Positions 57,855 to 64,000 of a stretch of DNA of 64,000 bases are shown here, in pieces (within the stretch, counting starts at the first letter, position 1; every line of letters begins with the position of its first letter). The notes beneath the pieces were generated by a model. It did not search any database and was not told the origin of the DNA. It saw only the letters and a program-made list of their open reading frames with translations. The stretch is from positions 372,001 to 436,000 of the forward strand of contig JAKAWT010000001.1 of assembly GCA_021816845.1 (NCBI GenBank), in the 5' to 3' direction. The stretch is from a bacterium. GTDB taxonomy: Bacteria > Patescibacteria > Dojkabacteria > JAKAPS01 > JAJZLI01. Both the position numbers and the translations under genes were made by a program.

Positions 57855-57949
57855 AATTTTGCATGAATAAATAAAAAAATGTATCAATTGTGTTATAATT
57901 CTAACATACTTGCTATGTTATTTAAATATAATAATATTCACTATTAGTA

Positions 57950-59431
57950 ATGAAAAAAAGAATTATATTATTATTATCTAAAATTTGGGGATTTATTGGT
58001 ATATTGTTGGTAGTAATTATTGCTACTTTGATTATATTTTGGGCTAGAGGATATGAAATTAATTTTACTACTGGTAATGTTGTCGATACAGGTATTTTGA
58101 GAATTAATAGTACTCCTACAAATGCTAAAATTTATTTAAATAATACATATGAAGGACTTTCGCCATTAATAATCAATTCTTTAATTCCAGGTACCTATAA
58201 TGTCAAGGTTCAGACACCTAATTATTCTGTATGGAATGGATTAGTTTCTATTCAACCTCAACAAATTACTAATCTCAACTCATTCTTGTTACCCACAAAT
58301 ATAAAGCAAAGTATCGTTAATATTCCTGGTACTATATATTATTCTACTTTTAGTAAGGATAGTAATATGTTATTTATAGTTTCTAAGAGAAAAAATGGTA
58401 ATTATGATTTATATTATATGAATCTAAACAATAATACACTTAATTACCCACTAAATCCAACTTTTATAACTGATTTATCAAACTATACAAATACTGCTAT
58501 ATCATCAATAAAAGTAACTTCTAACAGCGATTTTAGTTATTTAACAATATATATGAATGGGACATACTATTTGTATTCTGTATCTAATTCCACAATGACT
58601 CCTATGAGTACACTTTTGAGTTCTTTAACGATACAGAATATGAAATGGGCAAATAGTAACACTTTAATATTAGAAAATAATAGTTTATTGGCTACTTTAA
58701 ATATAAATACTGGACAAATTATTGTCATTGCAATAAATTCTGGTAAAAATATTATCCCATATGCTTTATATAATGGAGGTATAGTTTATGCTATTACCCA
58801 AACTATTACCAAAACATTAGACTCATCTCTTATTTATACTTCTAATTTGGATGGTACAAATAAGATCCTTTTAACCAATCTTACTGGAGATGCTAAAGCT
58901 CTTATAGTAGATAATAATAATAAATTTTTAGGGATTACAACTTCTTTAGGAAATTATATATTGAATATAAAATCAAATAAGCTTTATCAGATAAATAATA
59001 ATGTTAAAATAATAAAATTCTCTCCCAATAGTAATTATTTACTATTAGATTCTGGAAACACTCTACAAGAATATTATTTAGCAAATAAACATTATATTAT
59101 CCTTAATAATAATTTGAAATATTTATATAATATAATGTGGTATCCGATAGGTGGATATATATTCTATGAAGAGGAAAATAAAAATATTAATCAATCTCAT
59201 AGTGTTTCTCACGAATCAACTTTGTTAAATAATTTAAACAGCTATTCTCTCTTCTTTGAAACTGAAAGTTCTACTGTTACTGATACTATTGTTAATAATA
59301 TTAATGGAACATATTATATATCTACCAACGGTAATTATTTAGTAGTTGAAACTCAATCTACTAGCAAACATAATTTAATATATATTATAGATCTAATACA
59401 GAATAATTCTATATTGCCGTTTTCATTATAA
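57950..59431 (+). CDS. PEGA-domain protein with beta-propeller-like repeats
   Basis: The 493-residue protein has an N-terminal membrane helix (WGFIGILLVVIIATLIIFW). A PEGA domain follows at about residues 48-120 (INSTPTNAKIYLNNTYEGLSP, LIPGTYNVKV, VWNGLVSI), then about 350 residues of propeller-like beta-strands rich in Asn, Ser and Tyr. PEGA domains occur in surface proteins of CPR and other bacteria. Orientation is outward, and a role in cell-surface binding or wall attachment is inferred. A tRNA gene follows on the opposite strand. Confidence 0.75.
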   Translation: MKKRIILLLSKIWGFIGILLVVIIATLIIFWARGYEINFTTGNVVDTGILRINSTPTNAKIYLNNTYEGLSPLIINSLIPGTYNVKVQTPNYSVWNGLVSIQPQQITNLNSFLLPTNIKQSIVNIPGTIYYSTFSKDSNMLFIVSKRKNGNYDLYYMNLNNNTLNYPLNPTFITDLSNYTNTAISSIKVTSNSDFSYLTIYMNGTYYLYSVSNSTMTPMSTLLSSLTIQNMKWANSNTLILENNSLLATLNINTGQIIVIAINSGKNIIPYALYNGGIVYAITQTITKTLDSSLIYTSNLDGTNKILLTNLTGDAKALIVDNNNKFLGITTSLGNYILNIKSNKLYQINNNVKIIKFSPNSNYLLLDSGNTLQEYYLANKHYIILNNNLKYLYNIMWYPIGGYIFYEEENKNINQSHSVSHESTLLNNLNSYSLFFETESSTVTDTIVNNINGTYYISTNGNYLVVETQSTSKHNLIYIIDLIQNNSILPFSL

Positions 59432-59436
59432 AAACA

Positions 59437-59510
59437 CATCCCTGATAGGATTCGAACCTACGACCTTCTCGTTAGGACCGAGACACTCTATCCAGCTGAG
59501 CTACAGGGAT
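59437..59510 (-). tRNA. tRNA-Arg (CCT)
   Basis: On the minus strand the acceptor is ATCCCTG/CAGGGAT, the anticodon loop GTCCTAA (CCU, reads AGG) is closed by TCTCG/CGAGA, the T-stem is GTAGG/CCTAT and the discriminator is G. No CCA is encoded. Confidence 0.95.
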
Positions 59511-59622
59511 ATAATTTAGCTATATTATACATAAAAATTACTTATTTTTAAAATGTTTTATTGATAATCAAATTATATTTTGATAAAATTAGCCTGTTAT
59601 TTTATTTACAATTATCTATATT

Positions 59623-60228
59623 ATGATTAAATACGAACAAACATTAGTTTTAATAAAGCACGATGGAGTAGCTAGGGGATTAATTGGAGAAATAATAAGT
59701 AGATTTGAGAGAGTAGGTTTGAAAGTTGTTGGTATGAAATTTATTATTCCTTCTATAGATGTTGCGACAAAACATTATCCATCTAGTGAAGAATGGCTAC
59801 TAAATGTTGGAAATAGGGTTATAAAAGAGTATACAGATAATGGTATTGATATTAAACAAGTTTTCAATACATTAGATCCTCAAAAAATAGGTGAAGTAAT
59901 TAAATCTTGGAATGTTGAATACCTTACATTCGGTCCAGTTCTAGCTATTGTATTGGAAGGTCCTGGATCAGTTAAATTAGTTAGAAAAATGGTTGGTGCT
60001 ACAAATCCATCAGAATCAGCTCCCGGAACAATCAGGGGTGATTATACTTGGGATAGTGGAGAAGTCTCCAATAAACATAATCGTCCATTCTATAATTTGA
60101 TTCATGCATCAAGTTCAGTAGATGATGCAAGGACAGAGATAAAATTATGGTTCAGTAAATCAGAAATTGTAGAATATGAGTTAAGTAACCACAACTCAAT
60201 GGGTTGGCATGGCAAGTTAAAGAAATAA
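59623..60228 (+). CDS. ndk: Nucleoside diphosphate kinase, long form
   Basis: The 201-residue protein is about 60 residues longer than a typical Ndk (about 140). Core motifs are present: TLVLIKHDGVARGLIGEIISRFERVGLKVVG (KPDG reads KHDG), VRKMVGATNPSESAPGTIRGDY, and the catalytic His in YNLIHASSS. Extra residues lie between HYPSSEE and TFGPVLA (about 45) and before NLIHASSS (about 15). It transfers phosphate among nucleotides in the cytoplasm. Long forms like this are known in CPR genomes. Confidence 0.93.
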   Translation: MIKYEQTLVLIKHDGVARGLIGEIISRFERVGLKVVGMKFIIPSIDVATKHYPSSEEWLLNVGNRVIKEYTDNGIDIKQVFNTLDPQKIGEVIKSWNVEYLTFGPVLAIVLEGPGSVKLVRKMVGATNPSESAPGTIRGDYTWDSGEVSNKHNRPFYNLIHASSSVDDARTEIKLWFSKSEIVEYELSNHNSMGWHGKLKK

Positions 60229-60334
60229 TTTTATCAGATATGTAATATGTATTGATAACTAATGATATGGATTATTATCAGTCTATGTTAGTATATTGAT
60301 AAATAATTGAATTTATACTGTTTTTGTGGAATTA

Positions 60335-61597
60335 TTATATACTTTCAGTTAAAGTTGCTAAGAAATCGCTATTATTTTTTGTCTTTTTTAGTCTATCTAA
60401 TAATAACTCATAATTTTCTCCATTATTTTTCAATGTGTCTAACATTTTTCTTATTCTCCAAGATTGACTTAAAACTTCTGAGTCTAGTAATTTTTCTTCA
60501 TGTCTAGTTCCTGATTTAACTATCTCTATTGCTGGATAAAGTCTTCTATCAGCTAATCTTCTATCTAGATGTAATTCCATATTCCCTGTGCCTTTAAATT
60601 CTTCAAATACCAAATCATCCATTCTACTTCCAGTATCAATAAGTGCAGTAGCTATTATGGTGAGGCTGCCAAATTCTTCTAAATTTCTTGCAGAACCAAA
60701 GAACCTTTTGGGAGGATATAATGCTACTGGATCAAACCCACCAGACAAAGTTCTCCCGGATGGGGGTACTATTATGTTATAGGCTCTAGCGAGTCTTGTA
60801 AGGCTATCCATTAATATAACTACATCATTGCCTTCTTCTACTAATCTTTTTGCTCGACCAAGTGCTATTTCTGCAACTTTAATCTGATTTTCTGGTAGAT
60901 CATCAAAATTAGAAGCATATACTTCTCCTTTTGTAGATTTACGTATATCTGTAACTTCTTCAGGTCTCTCTCCTATCAGTAAAATCATCAGATGTATTTC
61001 TGGGTGATTATGTGTTATACCATCTGCTATATCTTTTAATAATGTTGTCTTACCAGACTTTGGTGGGGATACAATCATACCTCTTTGTCCTTTGCCAATT
61101 GGAGATAAAAGATCTATTACCCTATTAGAAATAGGGAATTGACCTATTTCTAGTTTTATTTGTTCTAATGGAAATATTGGAGTAAGTCTTTCAAATGCTA
61201 TCCTTTTTGCTGCATTATCAGGTTCTCTAGAGTTTATTTTATCAATTTTTAATAAACCTAGATACCGTTCATTTTCCTTAGGTAATCTAGCTTTTCCAAC
61301 AATATAATCACCTTGTCTTAAATCAAATTTCTTTATTTGAGAACCAGAGACATAAACATCATTCTCATTTGGTAGCAATGTGTATGATCTAAGTACTCCT
61401 CTAACACCATCATTTATGATCTCTAATATACCTTCAACACTTATAGCTTCATCTTTATCTACATCTTTTAGTATCTTAAATATAAGATCTCTTTTGTTTA
61501 GTTCTTGAAAATCAGTGAGTTTTTCTTTTTCAGCAATTATACGTAAATCTGCTAAACTTTTTGAATCTAAGTTCTGTAAAGAATACTGTTCTTTCAT
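60335..61597 (-). CDS. rho: Transcription termination factor Rho
   Basis: The 420-residue protein has the Rho N-terminal helical domain (LDSKSLADLRIIAEKEKL), the cold-shock-like RNA-binding domain, and a RecA-like ATPase with P-loop VSPPKSGKTT near 180 and ILMDSLTRLARAYN (Walker B). It has no large insertion. It terminates transcripts by RNA-dependent ATP hydrolysis. It is convergent with ndk. Confidence 0.96.
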   Translation of the reverse strand: MKEQYSLQNLDSKSLADLRIIAEKEKLTDFQELNKRDLIFKILKDVDKDEAISVEGILEIINDGVRGVLRSYTLLPNENDVYVSGSQIKKFDLRQGDYIVGKARLPKENERYLGLLKIDKINSREPDNAAKRIAFERLTPIFPLEQIKLEIGQFPISNRVIDLLSPIGKGQRGMIVSPPKSGKTTLLKDIADGITHNHPEIHLMILLIGERPEEVTDIRKSTKGEVYASNFDDLPENQIKVAEIALGRAKRLVEEGNDVVILMDSLTRLARAYNIIVPPSGRTLSGGFDPVALYPPKRFFGSARNLEEFGSLTIIATALIDTGSRMDDLVFEEFKGTGNMELHLDRRLADRRLYPAIEIVKSGTRHEEKLLDSEVLSQSWRIRKMLDTLKNNGENYELLLDRLKKTKNNSDFLATLTESI

Positions 61598-61714
61598 ATA
61601 TTGTAATTATAAGAAATAAGAAAATTAGTAAAATGCATGATTAAGAAATTTATTTTAGAGTTTCAAGATAGATGTCAATAGGATAATATAACAAAATAAA
61701 AAAAATAGCAAGGA

Positions 61715-62404
61715 TTATAATCTAGTAATTAACTCTTCTGACTTTATTTTTATGGATGGCCCCATGGTTGGACATATATATATACTTTTAAATATTGTAT
61801 TCTCTGGTTTTTGTACAACACTTATTATCGATTTTATCAACAATAAAGTATTTTCTAGAAGTTCTTCTTTTGTATTATTTACATTTCCTATGATAGTGTG
61901 TATTACACCTGTTTGGTCTGATTTATAATCAAATTTCCCGCCCATATAACTATTTATAGCTTCATCTATATTGTCTGTAATTGTACCTTTTTTTGGATTA
62001 GGCATAAGATCCTTTGGCCCTAATATTTTTCCTAAAACTGCTATTTTGGACATTACATTAGGTGTAGCTATTATAACATCAAAATCCGACCATCCTTGAT
62101 TAATCTTATCTATATATTCTTCAAGTCCTATGTAATCATATTTTTTTGCAGTTTCAGGTTTTATATCTTTTGAATCTGTTAATAAAAGAACCCTTTTTTT
62201 CTCACCAACTTTGTTTTTATAGTTCACACTTCCTCTTAATACCTGTTTTGTATTTTTTTGATTTATGTTTAATGCTATGTGTATTTCTACAGATCCTGGA
62301 AATTTGGATAAAGACAATTTTTTTACTTCTTCAAAAGAATTATTAAAAGATATATTATTATCCATTTTTTCTATAATTTTTTTATATTTCTTACCTCTTT
62401 TCAT
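61715..62404 (-). CDS. rplA: 50S ribosomal protein L1
   Basis: The 229-residue protein has the L1 pattern KKIIEK, GSVEIHIALNINQKNTKQVLRGSV, the VLGKILGPKDLMPNPKKGTITDNID signature (read in parts), and the FDYKSDQTGVIHTIIG segment. It forms the L1 stalk and represses its own operon by binding the message in many bacteria. The start follows the rplK stop by 5 nt. Some CPR groups lack L1; here it is present. Confidence 0.95.
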   Translation of the reverse strand: MKRGKKYKKIIEKMDNNISFNNSFEEVKKLSLSKFPGSVEIHIALNINQKNTKQVLRGSVNYKNKVGEKKRVLLLTDSKDIKPETAKKYDYIGLEEYIDKINQGWSDFDVIIATPNVMSKIAVLGKILGPKDLMPNPKKGTITDNIDEAINSYMGGKFDYKSDQTGVIHTIIGNVNNTKEELLENTLLLIKSIISVVQKPENTIFKSIYICPTMGPSIKIKSEELITRL

Positions 62405-62409
62405 AGTTT

Positions 62410-62838
62410 TTAATTTTCAGATACTTCTACTCCCATATTTCTTGCTGTTCCTATAATAATTTTTTTAGCTGCATCTAAATTATTAGTATTAAGGTCTGGC
62501 ATTTTAGTCTTTGCTATATCTTCAATCTGTGATTGCGTTAATTTACCAACCTTTTCTTTTAATGATTGGCTTGATCCTTTTGGTATATTTAATGCCATTT
62601 TTATTAAAATAGCGGTAGGAGGGGTTTTTATAATAAATGAGAATGATCTGTCTTCAAATACATCTATAACTACTGGAAAAATTAATTCACCTTTATCTTT
62701 AGTTTGATTATTGAATTGGTTACAAAAATCCATAATATTTATACCATGTTGTCCTAGAGCAGGTCCTATAGGAGGAGCAGGGTTTGCTTGTCCAGCCTTT
62801 ATTTGTAATTTTATTTGTGTAATTAATTTCTTAGCCAT
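62410..62838 (-). CDS. rplK: 50S ribosomal protein L11
   Basis: The 142-residue protein contains LQIKAGQANPAPPIGPALGQ, GINIMDFCNQFNNQT and SFSFIIKTPPTAILIK. It binds the GTPase centre of 23S and is part of the stalk base. Its start codon shares a TAATG overlap with the nusG stop (1 nt). Confidence 0.97.
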   Translation of the reverse strand: MAKKLITQIKLQIKAGQANPAPPIGPALGQHGINIMDFCNQFNNQTKDKGELIFPVVIDVFEDRSFSFIIKTPPTAILIKMALNIPKGSSQSLKEKVGKLTQSQIEDIAKTKMPDLNTNNLDAAKKIIIGTARNMGVEVSEN

Positions 62839-63407
62839 TATATTAATTTTATTTGCATTAAATCTAATTCTACAGGTGTTTCTCTTCCGAATATTGAAAT
62901 AAGTATTTTTACTTTGCTTTTTTCTTCACTTATATCACTTATTTTCCCATTAAAATCTTTAAAAGCACCATCTGTAACTGTTACACTATCTCCAACATTA
63001 AATGATGTTTGTATTGCAGGAGTATCAAGTTCCATGAATTTCAATATTGCATTGACTTCATTATCGTTTAGTGGTGTAGGTGTAGCACTTGTTGGTCCTA
63101 CAAAACCAGTAACTCCCTCAGTATCTCTTATTATTGGCCAAGTCTCTCTATTAAGTTCCATTCTAATTAATATATACCCAGGAAGTATTTTCTCTTTTAT
63201 CTTTCTCTTTTTGCCATCTGCTATTACAGTTTTATTCTGAGTAGGAATAACTATTTCATCCAAATATCTGTCTACACCTGCTGTTTCTGCTCTTTGCTTG
63301 ATTAATATAGAAATCTTATTTTCATGTCCAGTAAAAACATTGATGGCATACCACTTCATATTTTCAGTGTTTTTTTGTTTATTCTTTTTTATTTTTATCT
63401 TATCCAT
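62838..63407 (-). CDS. nusG: Transcription antitermination protein NusG
   Basis: The 189-residue protein has a Lys-rich N-terminal extension (MDKIKIKKNKQKNTEN), the NGN domain (MKWYAINVFTGHENKISILI, LPGYILIRMELN, VTGFVGPTS) and the KOW domain (FNVGDSVTVTDGAFKDFNGKI). It contacts RNA polymerase and Rho or the ribosome. It lies 9 nt downstream of secE. Confidence 0.96.
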   Translation of the reverse strand: MDKIKIKKNKQKNTENMKWYAINVFTGHENKISILIKQRAETAGVDRYLDEIVIPTQNKTVIADGKKRKIKEKILPGYILIRMELNRETWPIIRDTEGVTGFVGPTSATPTPLNDNEVNAILKFMELDTPAIQTSFNVGDSVTVTDGAFKDFNGKISDISEEKSKVKILISIFGRETPVELDLMQIKLI

Positions 63408-63416
63408 AATATGTAT

Positions 63417-63593
63417 TTAGAATATTAAAACCAATAATTTCTGAAACAGTATATCTATACCAAAAAGAAACAAGCTAAGAATTACTGCTATTAATATAAC
63501 CATCATGGTTGAATTATATAACTCTTTTCCTGTATACCACCTAGTATTTTTTAGTTCTGTATTTACTCCCTTTAAAAATTTGAATATATTCAT
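63417..63593 (-). CDS. secE: Preprotein translocase subunit SecE
   Basis: The 58-codon frame reads MNIFKFLKGVNTELKNTRWY, then TGKELYNSTMMVILIAVILS and one long hydrophobic helix to the C-terminus. The amphipathic E-L-K-x-x-x-W followed by a single membrane segment is diagnostic of bacterial SecE. It is an essential part of the SecYEG channel and sits in the canonical secE-nusG-rplK-rplA order. Confidence 0.92.
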   Translation of the reverse strand: MNIFKFLKGVNTELKNTRWYTGKELYNSTMMVILIAVILSLFLFGIDILFQKLLVLIF

Positions 63594-63641
63594 TATTATA
63601 CCCTAAGGATAATATCAAAATTTTATCATATAATCAATCAA

Positions 63642-63712
63642 CAGGTTCAGTGGGGATCGAACCCACATCAATGGTTTTGGAGACCAATATTTTACCATTA
63701 AACTATGAACCT
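63642..63712 (-). tRNA. tRNA-Trp (CCA)
   Basis: On the minus strand the acceptor is AGGTTCA/TGAACCT with discriminator G, the anticodon loop CTCCAAA (CCA) is closed by TTGGT/ACCAT with one mismatch, and the T-stem is GTGGG/CCCAC. The CCA anticodon reads UGG only, consistent with TGA being a stop. Confidence 0.93.
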
Positions 63713-63720
63713 CTATAAAT

Positions 63721-63885
63721 TTATTTTACTTCTTTATGTAAAGTATGCTTTTTACAAGTATTACAAAATTTATTTAATTCTAACCTTTCCTTATTATTAG
63801 TATAATTCTTCTTAGAAGTATAGTTTTTATTTTTACATATGGTACATTGTAGAAAAATATACCTTCTGTTATCTTTTTTAGCCAT
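63721..63885 (-). CDS. rpmG: 50S ribosomal protein L33
   Basis: The 54-residue protein reads MAKKDNRRYIFLQCTICKNK and ends with KFCNTCKKHTLHKEVK. Two CxxC pairs form the zinc ribbon of the C+ type of L33. It sits between the two tRNA genes at the start of the secE block. Confidence 0.95.
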   Translation of the reverse strand: MAKKDNRRYIFLQCTICKNKNYTSKKNYTNNKERLELNKFCNTCKKHTLHKEVK

Positions 63886-63931
63886 ATTATTTTATAAAAT
63901 ATTATTTGTTTAAATTATGTTGTTATTTCTC

Positions 63932-64000
63932 AGCCTAGAAGCGGACTTGAACCGCTGGTCTTTCCCTTACCATGGGAATGCTCTACCACTGAGCTATCTA
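63932..64000 (-). tRNA. tRNA-Thr (GGT), cut by the window end
   Basis: The minus strand shows all but the first three acceptor bases: TAGA/TCTA of the acceptor, D-stem GCTC/GAGC, anticodon stem TTCCC/GGGAA with loop ATGGTAA (GGU), and T-stem AGCGG/CCGCT. Confidence 0.88.

Overview
The window comes from a very AT-rich bacterial genome with features of the Candidate Phyla Radiation (Patescibacteria). The signs are short intergenic gaps, many ATGA stop/start overlaps, few Shine-Dalgarno sites, a 16S rRNA with a mismatch in the universal 515F primer site, type IV secretion-type pilin paralogs, TraG/VirD4-like ATPases and a long-form nucleoside diphosphate kinase. TGA is used as a normal stop, so UGA-recoding lineages such as Gracilibacteria and Absconditabacteria do not fit. 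Dojkabacteria or Microgenomates relatives seem possible, but I cannot resolve the phylum without an alignment.

Layout. 1-10 kb: envelope glycosyltransferases, a YfhO-like polytopic membrane protein, and a plus-strand module of a TraG/VirD4-like ATPase, a replication-relaxation-family winged-helix protein, an unknown 348-residue protein and a small membrane protein. 10-18 kb: an alpha-oxoamine synthase, metK behind a SAM-I riboswitch, murJ, a phosphoglucose/phosphomannose isomerase and groES-groEL. 18-32 kb: a UvrD-like helicase fused to a Cas4/AddB-type nuclease, six tandem pilin-like genes, a small heat-shock protein with a CIRCE-like operator, a YhaO/YhaN (SbcDC-like) pair, a SpoIID-domain protein, a PP2C-like/beta-propeller pair split at a T10 run, and smpB. 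32-45 kb: a second TraG-like ATPase, tRNA-Ile(UAU), a KGG stress protein, a Xer-like recombinase, an FtsB-like protein, two Met tRNAs, ftsH, polA, an ATP-dependent DNA ligase and mnmA.

45-51.5 kb: one complete rRNA operon (16S, tRNA-Ile, tRNA-Ala, 23S, 5S) with two promoters and long processing stems, and rpsA starting about 10 nt after 5S. 51.5-64 kb: clpC, two perfect DnaA boxes, an rplJL leader with two promoters and two terminator hairpins, rplJL, an O-antigen-ligase-like protein, mreB, a PEGA-domain protein, tRNA-Arg, ndk and rho. The window closes with the minus-strand block rpmG, tRNA-Trp, secE, nusG, rplK and rplA, and a partial tRNA-Thr.

Together the genes cover translation, protein quality control, cell-envelope building, DNA replication and repair, and a surface or secretion apparatus built from several pilin-like paralogs and TraG-like motors. 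No CRISPR array, insertion sequence or prophage was seen. Coordinates of RNA ends and of several starts are my own readings; where a start differs from the longest possible frame, the reason is given.
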